Source of the DNA: Sphingomonas hominis
Lineage (GTDB): Bacteria; Pseudomonadota; Alphaproteobacteria; Sphingomonadales; Sphingomonadaceae
Length of the DNA: 64,000 nt
Assembly (NCBI RefSeq): GCF_013328205.1
Contig: NZ_JABULH010000002.1
Span: 372,001 to 436,000, forward strand
Direction of reading: 5' to 3'
Shown: positions 51,444-63,947 of the stretch, piece after piece
How positions within the stretch are numbered: the stretch's first letter is position 1
How the letters are laid out: every line of letters begins with the position of its first letter
Made by a program: the position numbers and the translations under genes
Notes under the pieces: generated by a model
Databases searched by the model: none
Told to the model about the DNA's origin: nothing
What the model saw: the letters and a program-made list of their open reading frames with translations, nothing else

Positions 51444-53057
51444 ATGGCCGCAGCAACGATCGACGGTGAACAAGCGCCGAGCCACGGTGACATCCGGCTC
51501 GTCATCTCCGCCTCCGCGCTCGGCACCGTGTTCGAGTGGTACGATTTCTTCATCTACGGCACGCTCGCCGCCTCGGGGATCATCGGCCGCGCCTTCTTCC
51601 CCGCCGGCAATGAGACGGTGCAGACGCTACTCGCCTGGGCGGGCTTCGCGGTCGGCTTCGGCTTCCGTCCCTTGGGCGCCGCGCTGTTCGGCTATCTGGG
51701 TGACCGGCTCGGGCGCAAATACACCTTTCTCGTCACCATCACGCTGATGGGCATCGCCACTGCCGGGGTCGGGCTGACCCCGTCCGCCGCCTCGATCGGC
51801 TACGCCGCGCCCGAGATTGTGCTGCTCCTGCGGATCGCGCAGGGGCTGGCACTCGGCGGCGAATATGGTGGCGCGGCGATCTACGTCGCCGAACATTCGC
51901 CGCCGGGACGCTCGGGCTTCTACACCAGCTTCATCCAGGCAGGCGTCGTCGGCGGGTTCATCCTCAGCCTCGCGGTCATCCTCCTGTTCAAGGCGCTGGT
52001 GCCCGGCGCGGCGTGGGAGGCGTGGGGCTGGCGATTGCCGTTCCTGTTCTCGCTCCTGCTGCTCGCGATCTCCTTGTGGATGCGGCTGAAACTATCGGAA
52101 AGCCCCGTCTTCCAGCGGATGCGCGCTGCGGGCGAACGCGCGGTCAATCCGTTGAAGGAAAGCTTCACCTATCCCGGCAACATCCGCCGCATGATCGTCG
52201 CGCTGTTCGGGATCGCCGCCGGGCTGACCGTGATCTGGTACACCGCGATGTTCACCGTATTGTCGTTCCTGCAGACGACGATGCGCGTCGAGGAAACCAC
52301 CGCGCAGCTCATCACCGGCTTCGGGGTGCTGATGGGGACGGGCTGGTTCCTGCTGTTCGGCCACGTCAGCGACCGGGTCGGGCGCAAGAAGCCGATCGTC
52401 CTCGGCTACGTCCTGACTCTCGCGCTGCTGTTTCCGATCTTTTGGACGATCGGTGCCGCGGCCAATCCCGGCCTCGCCCGCGCGGCGCAAGCGAACCCGG
52501 TCGTCGTCGCCGGTGCCGACTGCCGCTACAGTCCGTTCGACAAGCAACAGGCGACCGCGTGCGGCAAGCTGCTCGACGCGCTGTCGAAAAAGGGCGTGCC
52601 CTATACCACGCAAGCCGCCGCGCAGACCCGCGTCACGATCGGCGACGCGGTGGTCACCGACACGTCGCCGGCCGGGCTCGACGCGGCACTCGCGCGCGGC
52701 GGCTACGATCTCGCCAAGGTGAAGCCGTCGGCGGCCAACATCGCGCTGATCCTGCTCGCGATCCTCGCCATGTCGATGCTGTCGGGGATCACCTACGGCC
52801 CTGTCGCGGCCTTGCTGGCCGAGATGTTCCCGCCCGCGATCCGCTACTCGTCGCTTTCGATCCCCTACCATCTCGGCACCGGCTATTTCGGCGGCTTCCT
52901 GCCCTTCATCAGCCAGTACATCGTTGCGAAGACCGGCGATCCCTATGCCGGACTCTGGTACACCTGGGGCGTCACGTTGCTGGCGCTGATCGTCACGGTG
53001 ATCGGGCTCAAGGAAACCCGCCCCACCGACGTGGACGCGCCCGACGCGGTGGCGTGA
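51444..53057 (+). CDS. MFS transporter, metabolite:H+ symporter (MHS) type
   Basis: A 537-residue MHS-family transporter (like ProP, KgtP or ShiA), 12 helices. FEWYDFFIYGTLAASGIIGRAFFPAG in parts marks helix 1, GYLGDRLGRKYTF is the conserved loop, and GLALGGEYGGAAIYVAEHSPPGRSGF the family signature. An insert of roughly 90 residues between helices (about 335-425, with ADCRYSPFDKQQATACGKLLDALSKK in parts) has two cysteines and is predicted to face the periplasm. Substrate cannot be told. The gene stands between pit and alr, 69 bases after pit. Confidence 0.9.
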   Translation: MAAATIDGEQAPSHGDIRLVISASALGTVFEWYDFFIYGTLAASGIIGRAFFPAGNETVQTLLAWAGFAVGFGFRPLGAALFGYLGDRLGRKYTFLVTITLMGIATAGVGLTPSAASIGYAAPEIVLLLRIAQGLALGGEYGGAAIYVAEHSPPGRSGFYTSFIQAGVVGGFILSLAVILLFKALVPGAAWEAWGWRLPFLFSLLLLAISLWMRLKLSESPVFQRMRAAGERAVNPLKESFTYPGNIRRMIVALFGIAAGLTVIWYTAMFTVLSFLQTTMRVEETTAQLITGFGVLMGTGWFLLFGHVSDRVGRKKPIVLGYVLTLALLFPIFWTIGAAANPGLARAAQANPVVVAGADCRYSPFDKQQATACGKLLDALSKKGVPYTTQAAAQTRVTIGDAVVTDTSPAGLDAALARGGYDLAKVKPSAANIALILLAILAMSMLSGITYGPVAALLAEMFPPAIRYSSLSIPYHLGTGYFGGFLPFISQYIVAKTGDPYAGLWYTWGVTLLALIVTVIGLKETRPTDVDAPDAVA

Positions 53058-53114
53058 TCGCGCGCGAGGCGGTAGGGGCGCGCGGATGATCAATCCGTGC
53101 CGCCCCGACCAGAG

Positions 53115-54155
53115 ATGAACGCGCCACACCGCCTCGCGCTCGACGGCACCGCTTTGAGGGCGAACTGGCAGGCACTCGCGCGTGTGAGCGGCGCCGCGTG
53201 CGGTGCGGCGGTGAAGGCCGATGGCTACGGCCTCGGCGCGCACGCGGTCGTCGTGCGATTGCTCGCCGCGGGCTGCCGCGACTTCTTCGTGTCGTCGTGG
53301 AACGAGGCGCGGGCGCTCGCCGACATCGACTTGGCGAGTGCAGGCGCGACGCTGTCGGTCCTTCACGGTGTGCGCGACGAGGACATGGCAGCAGCGCGCG
53401 AGTTGACGGCGCGACCGGTGCTCAACACGCCCGCGCAGGTGAAGCGCTGGCGTGACGCGGGCGGGCGGCCATGCGACGTGATGGTCGATACGGGCATGAA
53501 CCGCCTGGGTATCGCCGCCGCCGACATCGCCGCCGGCCTGCTCGACGGGCTCGCGATCGACACGCTGATGAGCCATCTCGCCTGCGCCGACGAGGCGAGC
53601 GCGATGAACGAGCGCCAGCGTGACCACTTCGCGGCGCTCTCCGGTCGGACCTGCGCGAAGCGGATGAGCCTCGCCAACTCCGCCGGCATCACGCTCGGCG
53701 CCGACTATCATTTCGACCTGACCCGGCCCGGCCTCGCGCTCTACGGCGGCCTGCCGGTCGCTGCGCTCGGCGAGGCGATCCGTCCGGTGGTGCGGATCGA
53801 GGCGGAGGTGCTGCAACGCCGCACCGTCGCTATGGGCGAGAGCGTCGGCTACAACGCCACCTGGATCGCGCCCGCCGAAACCGAGGTCGCGATCGTCAAC
53901 CTGGGCTATGCCGACGGATATTGGCGCGGCTTCTCCGACACCGGCACCGCCTTTGCCGCGGACGTCGCACTGCCGGTGATCGGGCGCGTGTCGATGGACC
54001 TGGTCGCGCTCGACGTGAGCCGCGCCGATGTTGCGGAAGGCGATTGGATCGCCTTCGACCCCGATCTGCCGCGCGCCGCCGTTGCCTCGGGCATGAGCCA
54101 GTATGAGCTAATCACGGGGCTCGGCCACCGCTTCGATCGCATCTGGCGCGATTAA
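53115..54155 (+). CDS. alr: Alanine racemase
   Basis: A 346-residue PLP enzyme that makes D-alanine for peptidoglycan. The PLP lysine lies in CGAAVKADGYGLGA, the catalytic tyrosine in GESVGYNATW, and other signatures are DVMVDTGMNRLGI, SLANSAG and YADGYWRGFS. A GTG at 53097 would add six residues. Length is slightly short of the E. coli enzyme but all core motifs are there. One family detail is altered: the usual dimer-interface stretch before the stop is brief. It is followed by phaR after a 118-base gap. Confidence 0.93.
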   Translation: MNAPHRLALDGTALRANWQALARVSGAACGAAVKADGYGLGAHAVVVRLLAAGCRDFFVSSWNEARALADIDLASAGATLSVLHGVRDEDMAAARELTARPVLNTPAQVKRWRDAGGRPCDVMVDTGMNRLGIAAADIAAGLLDGLAIDTLMSHLACADEASAMNERQRDHFAALSGRTCAKRMSLANSAGITLGADYHFDLTRPGLALYGGLPVAALGEAIRPVVRIEAEVLQRRTVAMGESVGYNATWIAPAETEVAIVNLGYADGYWRGFSDTGTAFAADVALPVIGRVSMDLVALDVSRADVAEGDWIAFDPDLPRAAVASGMSQYELITGLGHRFDRIWRD

Positions 54156-54273
54156 GCGCGCACGCGCATGCTGCGCAGCATCAACTGTCCCACGCTGCAA
54201 CGCCGCGGACGTGTTGCAGCGCGGCAGCGGGTACGATAGCCTCGCTCAACAAGCTGAAAAGGCGAGGGCGAGG

Positions 54274-54822
54274 ATGAAGAAACAACGTACCGACGGCACC
54301 GTCATCATCAAGAAATACGCCAATCGCCGGCTCTACAATACCGAGAGTTCGTCCTACATCACGCTCGATCACCTCGCCGCGATGACGCGTGCGGGACGCG
54401 ACTTCAAGGTACTCGACGCGAAGACCGACGAAGACATCACGCACAACGTCCTGACGCAGATCATCATGGAAGAAGAGAGCCGCGGGCAGACGATGCTGCC
54501 GGTGCCGTTCCTGCGCCAGTTGATCGCGCTGTACGGCGATTCGATGCAGGCGATGGTGCCGGGTTACCTCGAAGCGTCGATGGACAGCTTCCACCGCAAC
54601 CAGACCGAGTTCAAGACCGCGGTCGAGGGCGCCTTCGCCGGCTCGCCGTTCGCCGAGATCGCGAAGCGCAACATGGAGATGTTCGAGGCGGCGGCAAACG
54701 CGTTCACGCCGCCGGTCGCTCCGGCGGCGGCCGCATCGGGGACGAGCAAGGACAATGAGATTGCCGCGCTGAAGGCCGAACTCGCCAAGTTGCAGGACAA
54801 GGTCGACAAATTGGTGCGCTGA
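54274..54822 (+). CDS. phaR: Polyhydroxyalkanoate synthesis repressor PhaR
   Basis: A 182-residue PhaR. The DNA/PHB-binding N-terminal domain is IIKKYANRRLYNTESSSYITLDHLAAM, followed by the PHB_acc repeats (LDAKTDEDITHNVLTQIIMEEE and LPVPFLRQLIALYGD), and the C terminus (about 150-182) is a coiled coil (NEIAALKAELAKLQDKVDKLV). PhaR senses PHB granules and represses phasin genes. The ATG at 54274 follows GAGGGCGAGG; an upstream TTG/ATG frame to 54211 is not family-like. PHA synthase genes are not in the window. It converges on the methyltransferase gene, with a strong hairpin between. Confidence 0.93.
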   Translation: MKKQRTDGTVIIKKYANRRLYNTESSSYITLDHLAAMTRAGRDFKVLDAKTDEDITHNVLTQIIMEEESRGQTMLPVPFLRQLIALYGDSMQAMVPGYLEASMDSFHRNQTEFKTAVEGAFAGSPFAEIAKRNMEMFEAAANAFTPPVAPAAAASGTSKDNEIAALKAELAKLQDKVDKLVR

Positions 54823-54838
54823 ACCGTCGCAGAGCAAA

Positions 54839-54870
54839 CCCGGTGGGCGGCGGTGACGCCGCCCACCGGG
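54839..54870. terminator. Terminator hairpin phaR / methyltransferase
   Basis: A perfect 14-bp stem, CCCGGTGGGCGGCG (54839-54852) with CGCCGCCCACCGGG (54857-54870), and a GTGA loop lie between the two convergent stops. Only short T-runs flank it, but the stem is very stable. Confidence 0.75.
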
Positions 54871-54878
54871 ACCCAGGA

Positions 54879-55670
54879 TTAGCGCGGCTTGACGAAGCGC
54901 AGCGTCATGCGGTCGCTCTCCCCGATTGCGGCATAGATCGCGCGATCGGTGTCGCCCAGCGCAAAGGTCGGTGGCAGCGACCACACGCCCTTGGGATGAT
55001 CGGCCTTGTCCTTCGGGTTCGCGTTGATCTCCGACGTGGCTGCCAGCTTGAACCCCGCGTCCTCCGCCAGGCGGCGCACGGTGGCGACCTTCAGATAGCC
55101 GCTATCGCGCTCGCGGGCGGTGTCCGCACTCTCGGGCAAGCGGTGGTCGACGATGCCGAGCGTGCCGCCAGGCTTGAGCATGGTGTACCATGCCTTGAAC
55201 ACGTTGGCCGCCGACGCGCCGCCCGCCATGGTCAGATTGTGCACGTTGCGGAACGTCAGCACGACGTCCTGGCTGTTCGCCGCCACACCCGACGTGCCGG
55301 TCGCGGGGTCGAGCGCCGCGACCGTGCCGGTCAGCCCCTTGGTTGCCAGCATCGCGCGCGCGCCGTCCGCAGCCTTCGCCGAGGCGACGAGCGCGGTGTA
55401 GCTGCCGCCGCGCGCCGGGATGCGCGCCAGGATCTGGCTGTACCAGCCGCCACCGGGATTATACTCGACCACCTTCTTCGCAGGCGTCACGCCGAAGAAG
55501 GCGAGCGTCTCGACCGGGTGGCGATAACGGTCGCGCGCGCGATCGGCCTCGCTGCGCGCCGGATCGGCGACCGCGCGGGTAATCGCGGGATCGGCTTTGG
55601 GCGCAGCGGCATGGACGCCGACGGCGAGCGCGAGCGTGACGGGCAGGGCGGCTAGGGTGAAACGGCGCAT
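54879..55670 (-). CDS. Exported class I SAM methyltransferase-like protein
   Basis: A 263-residue protein with a clear signal peptide (MRRFTLAALPVTLALAVGVHAAA) and a methyltransferase-like fold: VVEYNPGGGWYSQILARI replaces the usual SAM-binding glycine loop, LTFRNVHNL follows, then YTMLKPGGTLGIVDHR. This exported group (COG4798-like) is widespread in proteobacteria. The odd feature is a SAM-dependent fold sent to the periplasm, where SAM is scarce, so the true activity is uncertain. The ATG at 55670 has AGGAG five bases upstream. It is divergent from the small membrane protein at 55710. Confidence 0.85.
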   Translation of the reverse strand: MRRFTLAALPVTLALAVGVHAAAPKADPAITRAVADPARSEADRARDRYRHPVETLAFFGVTPAKKVVEYNPGGGWYSQILARIPARGGSYTALVASAKAADGARAMLATKGLTGTVAALDPATGTSGVAANSQDVVLTFRNVHNLTMAGGASAANVFKAWYTMLKPGGTLGIVDHRLPESADTARERDSGYLKVATVRRLAEDAGFKLAATSEINANPKDKADHPKGVWSLPPTFALGDTDRAIYAAIGESDRMTLRFVKPR

Positions 55671-55709
55671 CGGAACTCCTTTGGTCATGATGTGCAGGCT
55701 GGACGAGCG

Positions 55710-55934
55710 ATGGACGTGATACAAGTGGTGAGCACGGCGAGCGACGCGCAGGTGGCGGAAGGCGCCGTCGCCGCATCGTGCGCAGGCGTCGCGATCCTTG
55801 CCTCGTTCCGCGAGCGGCGACGCGTCACGCGGCACGACCCCGACGCGGTCGGCTGGGTCGACTGGAACACGGTGCAGATGCTCGCGCTGATCGGGGCGGC
55901 GGTGGCGCTGCTGGTGCTCGCCAAGGGTCAGTAA
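55710..55934 (+). CDS. Small membrane protein, unknown
   Basis: A 74-residue protein with two hydrophobic segments (about residues 14-30, VAEGAVAASCAGVAILASF, and 55-72, VQMLALIGAAVALLVLA) joined by a charged loop with DPDAVGWVDWNT. I do not recognise a named family, but the compact two-helix form and the conserved-looking loop argue for a real gene. It is divergent from the methyltransferase and overlaps the end of the aspartyl protease gene by seven bases on the opposite strand. Confidence 0.6.
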   Translation: MDVIQVVSTASDAQVAEGAVAASCAGVAILASFRERRRVTRHDPDAVGWVDWNTVQMLALIGAAVALLVLAKGQ

Positions 55935-57142
55935 AAATGGGCGAGCGTCAGCCGGCGCTCGGTGCCGTTGCACAAGCGCAGCGTCACGCTGCGGCCCGGC
56001 GTGCCCGCACTCCACCGGGCGAGCGGGCTGGTCGGGTATGCGGGCGTGATCGCCGCGCCGTCGACCCGGCAGATCAGATCGCCGTCACGCCACCCCGCCG
56101 CGGCCGCTGGCCCGCCGCGCATGACGTGCAGCACCTTCAGCCGATCGTCGGCAACGCCCAGCAACAGCCCGCTGGTCGATCGCAGCGGCGGCTGGTCCGC
56201 GCCCGCATTCGCGCTGAGCAGCATCTGCCCTGCGGTGGGATCGAGCAGCACGCGGTAATTCTGCAGGAACCCCGAGCCGATCCGTCCCGCGACGCCGATC
56301 GCGTCGGAGAAGCCGCCGCTCGCCTCGACGCGCACCTCGACGTTGCGCGCGATCGTGCGGCCGACGACCAGTTGCGGCACGATCGCGACTTCGCTGACGA
56401 CTGGGCCGGCGAGCCCGAACGACACGGTGGTGGTAGTCGCGCGGCTCGGCATCCGTGCGGTGGCCCAGCCCGCGGTGCTGAGCGTGATCGCCGATCCATC
56501 GCCGGTGTCGACCACCATCGGCCTGAGCTCCGCACCGCCCAACACCACCGAGCTGACGTACACCAACCGGTCGGGCGCGATCGTCAGTGGCGACGATGTG
56601 CCCGTGAATGGCACGCGGCCCGACCGCAGAAAGCGGAAGCGGCGCTGCACGTAATCGATGTCGAGCGCGTAATCGGCGGTCAGGTCACGCCCGACCAGCA
56701 GGTCAACCGCGGTCGCGCTGCCGGTCGCGGTAGCAGGCAGGTCGGCAACCGCGAGCCCGCCACCCTCACGGCGCAAGCCGCCGATCGCGAGCGCGCGCGT
56801 TTTGACCCAGCCGACCGGCACCGATCCGCCGATCACGTCGGCCTTGGCCTGCCCACGGACGTGCAGGCGGTTCGCCTCGGTGTAACGCCGCGCGAGCACC
56901 GAATAGCTGACACCGGTATCGAGGATCGCGGACACCGGGCGACCCTCCAGCGACATCACGAAGCGGATTTGGTTGCCCGGCGTGAACTCGAAGGGAATCC
57001 AGCGCTCCTCGTGATCCGCCGACAAAGCCTGCGTGCCCGCGGGCAGCGTCGAGGCCGGTGTGGTTGGGGGGGCGGCAGCGACGAGCAGGGCGAGGAACAG
57101 CGACACACCGTTGCTGTAGCGCGACGAAGCGACGTGCGACAC
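55928..57142 (-). CDS. Aspartyl protease family protein with C-terminal PDZ-like domain
   Basis: A 404-residue exported protein. A signal-like N terminus ([18 protein letters not shown]) precedes two retropepsin-like domains (about 50-170 and 185-310). The first has the active-site-like [15 protein letters not shown] and the second [13 protein letters not shown]. The last about 90 residues resemble a PDZ domain ([38 protein letters not shown] in parts). The layout fits a periplasmic protease with two halves and a substrate- or peptide-binding end. It is related to the smaller protein at 26568 only in its fold. Confidence 0.8.
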   Translation of the reverse strand: MSHVASSRYSNGVSLFLALLVAAAPPTTPASTLPAGTQALSADHEERWIPFEFTPGNQIRFVMSLEGRPVSAILDTGVSYSVLARRYTEANRLHVRGQAKADVIGGSVPVGWVKTRALAIGGLRREGGGLAVADLPATATGSATAVDLLVGRDLTADYALDIDYVQRRFRFLRSGRVPFTGTSSPLTIAPDRLVYVSSVVLGGAELRPMVVDTGDGSAITLSTAGWATARMPSRATTTTVSFGLAGPVVSEVAIVPQLVVGRTIARNVEVRVEASGGFSDAIGVAGRIGSGFLQNYRVLLDPTAGQMLLSANAGADQPPLRSTSGLLLGVADDRLKVLHVMRGGPAAAAGWRDGDLICRVDGAAITPAYPTSPLARWSAGTPGRSVTLRLCNGTERRLTLAHFY

Positions 57143-57202
57143 GGCTCTTTCGCACCATGCCCCTACCGCTGTCGCTACGAAGCGTTGCTCATCGTCGCTG
57201 CT

Positions 57203-58714
57203 TTACAGGCAGGCTTCCAGATACGCCTGGTCGAACCCGAACTGCTTGGCCTTGTCGATCGTGTACGGGCGCAAACCCATCGCGCGATACTCGCCGATGA
57301 TCTTGCCGTCGGCGCTCTCGTCGAGATACTCGAACTTGAACAGTTCCTGCGTCACGATCACCGGGCCTTCCATCCCGATCACCTCGGTGATGTTGGTGAC
57401 GCGGCGGCTGCCATCGCGCAGGCGCTTGACCTGGATAATCATGTCGACCGAGTCCGCGATTTGTCGGCTGATCGCTTCCTTCGGCACCTTGATGTCGGAC
57501 ATCATCACCATGTTCTCCATACGCGCCAGCGCCTCGCGCGGGGAGTTGGAGTGGAGCGTACACATCGATCCGTCGTGGCCGGTGTTCATCGCCGCGAGCA
57601 TGTCGAAACACTCGGACCCACGAATTTCGCCCAGGATGATGCGATCGGGACGCATACGCAGCGCGTTTTTCACGAGATCGCGGATGCTGATCTCGCCCTG
57701 ACCCTCAAGGTTCGCCGGCCGCGTCTCCAGCGGCAGCCAGTGCGGCTGCTGCAGGCGAAGCTCCGCCGCGTCCTCGATCGTCAGCACGCGCTCGCCTGGA
57801 TCGATCATCTTGGATAGCGCATTCAGCATCGTCGTCTTGCCCGAGCCGGTACCGCCCGAGATGACGACGTTGAACCGGCACGCGCCCGCGATCTTCAATG
57901 CCGTCGCCATCTTCGGCGACATGCTGCCGAACCCGGCCATCATGTCGAGCGTGATCGGTTTCGCCGAGAACTTGCGGATCGAGATCGCAGTGCCCTTGAG
58001 GCTCAGCGGCGGCACGATCACGTTGACGCGGCTACCGTCCTTCAGGCGTGCGTCGGCGAGCGGCGTCGTCTGGTCGACGCGGCGGCCGACCGAGTTGCAG
58101 ATGCGCTGCGCGATCTGGAACAGGTGCTCCTCGTCGCGGAACTGGATCTGCGCGAGCTCCAGCTTGCCCTTGCGCTCGACGAAGGTCTGGTCGGGGCCGT
58201 TGACCATGATGTCGCTGATGTCGGCGTCGGCGAGCAGCTCCTCGAGCGGCCCCAGGCCCAGCAACTCGTCGACCAGCACCTTTTCCAGCGCGAACTGCTC
58301 GCGCCGGTTGAGCGTTAGGCGCAGCTCGGCCAGCACCTCGCCGATGATTGGCCGGAATTCCTCGGCCAGCTCGTCCTTGCCCAGCGTCGCCGCGGCCTCG
58401 GGATCGACGCGTTCGAGCAGGCGGGGCAGCACCTGTTCCTTGATGCGGTGGATCGACGCCTCGAACCCTTCGACGCGGCTCGATCCCGATTCCGCCGACG
58501 CGGCCTGACGATCGGCGAGCCGCTGCATCGCGTCGAGCTGCGACGCCGGCGTCAGCGAATCCTCGGCTGGCAGCGCCAGCGTGTCGAGCGCGGGGAACTG
58601 CTCGCCGGCGGGCTCCGGCTTCTGGAAACCACCGCCCTGCATCGGCCGCGCGACGCCGAAGCCGGGCCGCGCACCTGCGCCACCGATACCATTACGACGC
58701 CCGAACGCGTTCAT
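57203..58714 (-). CDS. cpaF: CpaF-type secretion/pilus ATPase
   Basis: A 503-residue type II/IV secretion ATPase of the TadA/CpaF type that powers Flp pilus assembly. The N-terminal region has [23 protein letters not shown]; Walker A is [19 protein letters not shown], Asp box and Walker B are [16 protein letters not shown], and [18 protein letters not shown] is the His box. Length matches the family. The usual partners (CpaE upstream, TadB/TadC after it) are not visible here, since the next genes are a protease and the atp operon, so the gene stands alone. The ATG at 58714 has AAGGA nine bases upstream. Confidence 0.92.
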   Translation of the reverse strand: MNAFGRRNGIGGAGARPGFGVARPMQGGGFQKPEPAGEQFPALDTLALPAEDSLTPASQLDAMQRLADRQAASAESGSSRVEGFEASIHRIKEQVLPRLLERVDPEAAATLGKDELAEEFRPIIGEVLAELRLTLNRREQFALEKVLVDELLGLGPLEELLADADISDIMVNGPDQTFVERKGKLELAQIQFRDEEHLFQIAQRICNSVGRRVDQTTPLADARLKDGSRVNVIVPPLSLKGTAISIRKFSAKPITLDMMAGFGSMSPKMATALKIAGACRFNVVISGGTGSGKTTMLNALSKMIDPGERVLTIEDAAELRLQQPHWLPLETRPANLEGQGEISIRDLVKNALRMRPDRIILGEIRGSECFDMLAAMNTGHDGSMCTLHSNSPREALARMENMVMMSDIKVPKEAISRQIADSVDMIIQVKRLRDGSRRVTNITEVIGMEGPVIVTQELFKFEYLDESADGKIIGEYRAMGLRPYTIDKAKQFGFDQAYLEACL

Positions 58715-59032
58715 TCACCACGATCCTTACGGTTCTTCGGACATTGGCCTAGCGCGGCAAGGCTTGCGATTTGCCTAATAGGATGTTCGGCCTAGCGGCG
58801 ACGCGATTGGGAAAATGCCGAGGCCGGATGGAATAGCGTCGCGGGATCATCTCCCGTTCATCATCGTTTCACCCGGTCACGCGTGCCCGGTTGTCAACGC
58901 GGGGGTGTGATGCTACGCGCCCGGCAACCCTTGCGAGGTGCCCTTGCGTGCGCCATCCGTTCGCTCGGGGAAAAATCCTCGGCGACCAGCACCTTTGGTT
59001 GCGGACACTATTAGGCAAGGAATTCGGATCGC
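58715..59032. promoter_or_regulatory. Divergent promoter region cpaF / atp operon
   Basis: This 318-base gap separates divergent cpaF and atpH and must carry both promoters. No ORF is supported. A possible match is TTGTCA (58891) with TACGCG 17 bases later, which is weak, so I do not assign a start site. AAGGA at about 59017 precedes the atpH GTG. Confidence 0.4.
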
Positions 59033-59602
59033 GTGGATAGTTCCAGCGGCACACATGGTAGCAGCATCCAGGCGAGCCTGGGCGGACGCTACGCCACCGC
59101 TTTGTTCGATCTCGCGGTCGATGCGCGCCAGGTGAACGAGGTCGAGCAGAGCCTGTCGCGCGTGCGCGACGCGCTCGACCAGTCGGCGGACTTCCGCACG
59201 CTGACTTCCTCGCCGCTGGTGGCGCGCGGAGAGGCGGCCAAGGCCGTGCTCGCGACCGCCGACCAGCTCGGCGTCGACCAGACCACCAAGAACTTCCTCG
59301 GCGTGCTTGCCGAGAACCGCCGTCTGGGCGAGCTGCCCGCGATCATCCGCGCCTTCCGGCAGCTCGCCGCGCGCCACCGCGGCGAGACGACCGCCGAGGT
59401 GACCAGCGCGCACCCGCTGTCCGATGATCAGGTGTCCGAATTGAAGCAGCAGCTGCGCACCCGCGTCGGCCGTGAGGTGTCGGTCGACCTGTCGGTCGAT
59501 CCCGATCTGCTCGGCGGCCTCGTGGTCCGCATCGGCTCCCAGATGATCGATTCGTCGATCCGCACCCGTTTGAATGCGCTCGCCAGCGCGATGAAAGGCT
59601 GA
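59033..59602 (+). CDS. atpH: F1 ATP synthase delta subunit
   Basis: A 189-residue delta (OSCP-like) subunit that ties F1 to the peripheral stalk. The N-terminal helical domain has GRYATALFDLAVDARQVNEVE and the C-terminal end VDPDLLGGLVVRIGSQMIDSSIRTRLNAL is diagnostic. The start is a GTG (59033) with a rather distant AAGGA. It is the first gene of the F1 operon, and its stop lies three bases from atpA. The F0 genes are not in the window, as usual in alphaproteobacteria. Confidence 0.95.
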   Translation: MDSSSGTHGSSIQASLGGRYATALFDLAVDARQVNEVEQSLSRVRDALDQSADFRTLTSSPLVARGEAAKAVLATADQLGVDQTTKNFLGVLAENRRLGELPAIIRAFRQLAARHRGETTAEVTSAHPLSDDQVSELKQQLRTRVGREVSVDLSVDPDLLGGLVVRIGSQMIDSSIRTRLNALASAMKG

Positions 59603-61135
<1,533 letters not shown>

Positions 61136-61146
61136 AAATATCAAGG

Positions 61147-61169
61147 CCCTCTCCCCGCCGGGGAGAGGG
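61147..61169. repeat. Palindromic hairpin between atpA and atpG
   Basis: A perfect 10-bp stem CCCTCTCCCC (61147-61156) / GGGGAGAGGG (61160-61169) with a 3-base loop, followed by a further G-run. Sequences of this kind are typical of REP-like intergenic palindromes in GC-rich genomes. It could stop some transcripts or protect mRNA ends within the atp operon. Confidence 0.7.
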
Positions 61170-61251
61170 TTGGGAGGGGGGCCACCCCAAGCGACATGGC
61201 CCCGGCGAACGCTGATCCCGATCCGCTCGCGGTGACGGCAAGAGGAAATGA

Positions 61252-62142
61252 ATGGCGTCTCTCAAGGCCCTCAAGATCAGGATCAACTCGGTCAAGTCGA
61301 CCCAGAAGATCACCAAGGCGATGAAGATGGTCGCCGCCGCCAAACTGCGCCGCGCGCAGGAAGCGGCGATGGCCGGTCGCCCGTACGCCGAGCGGATCGA
61401 GAGCGTGGTCGCGAGCCTCGCCGCCCGCGCTGGTGGCGAAGGCGCGTCGCCGCTGCTCGCCGGCACCGGCAAGGATCAGGTACACATGCTGGTGGTCGTC
61501 ACCTCCGAGCGTGGCCTGGCGGGTGCGTTCAACACCAACATCGTCCGCGCCGCGCGCCGCAAGGCCGAGGAGCTCGAAGCAGCGGGCAAGACCGTCCGCT
61601 TCTACACCGTCGGTCGCAAGGGTCGCGTGATCAAGCGCTTCTACCCGACCGGCGTCGTCGCCGACCACGACCTGTCGACGATGAAGGTCGCGCGCTTCGA
61701 CGAGGCAAAGGCGATCGCCGACGATCTGCTCGCGCGCTACGCCGCCGGTGAGTTCGACGTCGCGCATCTGTTCTACGCGAAATTCCAGTCGGCGCTGGTG
61801 CAGATCCCGACCACGCAGCAGATCATCCCCGTGTCGGTGCCGACGCGTGATCCGAAGCTCGCGCCCACGCTCTCAAATGACGGCGACGCGGCGGTCGAAT
61901 ATGAGCCGAGCGAGGAGCAGATCCTCGCCGATCTCTTGCCACGCAACGTCGCGGTGCAGGTGTTCCGCGCGCTCTTGGAAAACGCCGCGTCGGAGCAGGG
62001 CAGCCGCATGAACGCGATGGACAATGCGACCCGCAACGCCGGCGACATGATCAATCGCCTCTCGATCCAGTACAACCGCACGCGTCAGGCCGCGATCACG
62101 ACCGAGCTGGTCGAGATCATCTCCGGCGCCGAAGCGCTCTAA
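61252..62142 (+). CDS. atpG: F1 ATP synthase gamma subunit
   Basis: A 296-residue gamma subunit, the rotor shaft of F1. The N-terminal helix [28 protein letters not shown] (in parts) and the C-terminal helix [40 protein letters not shown] are diagnostic, and residues about 75-210 form the Rossmann-like middle domain ([16 protein letters not shown]). The ATG at 61252 follows AAGAGGAA. It is separated from atpA by 116 bases, with a hairpin, and from atpD by 24. Confidence 0.97.
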   Translation: MASLKALKIRINSVKSTQKITKAMKMVAAAKLRRAQEAAMAGRPYAERIESVVASLAARAGGEGASPLLAGTGKDQVHMLVVVTSERGLAGAFNTNIVRAARRKAEELEAAGKTVRFYTVGRKGRVIKRFYPTGVVADHDLSTMKVARFDEAKAIADDLLARYAAGEFDVAHLFYAKFQSALVQIPTTQQIIPVSVPTRDPKLAPTLSNDGDAAVEYEPSEEQILADLLPRNVAVQVFRALLENAASEQGSRMNAMDNATRNAGDMINRLSIQYNRTRQAAITTELVEIISGAEAL

Positions 62143-63653
<1,511 letters not shown>

Positions 63654-63654
<1 letters not shown>

Positions 63655-63908
63655 TGGCGCTGCACTTCGAACTGGTCACGCCCGAGCGCCTCGTGCGCTC
63701 GGACGAGGTCTATATGGTGACGGTACCGGGCACCGAGGGCGACTTCGCGGTGCTCGAAGGCCACGCGCCGTTGATGGCGACGATCCGCGACGGCAACGTG
63801 CTGGTGCAGATGACGCCGAACGCCGCGCCCGAGACGATCGCGGTGCGTGGCGGCCTCGCCGAGGTCAACGCGCGCGGCCTGACCCTGCTGGCCGAACACG
63901 CCGATTGA
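63654..63908 (+). CDS. atpC: F1 ATP synthase epsilon subunit, short form
   Basis: An 84-residue epsilon subunit. It holds only the N-terminal beta-sandwich ([30 protein letters not shown], then [15 protein letters not shown] and LTLLAEHAD). The C-terminal helical hairpin of typical epsilon subunits (about 50 further residues), used to inhibit ATP hydrolysis in E. coli, is absent, and the stop at 63906 is followed by other sequence. Short forms occur in related alphaproteobacteria, where the zeta inhibitor takes over. It starts inside the atpD stop (TAATG). Confidence 0.95.
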
Positions 63909-63916
63909 TCTCTATA

Positions 63917-63947
63917 GCAGCGGAGCCGTCGCGACGTGCTCCGCTGC
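63917..63947 (+). terminator. Hairpin at the end of the atp operon
   Basis: GCAGCGGAGC (63917-63926) pairs perfectly with GCTCCGCTGC (63938-63947), and the 11-base loop (CGTCGCGACGT) is itself partly self-complementary. It starts nine bases after the atpC stop. No U-run follows, so termination may be factor-assisted. Confidence 0.6.
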
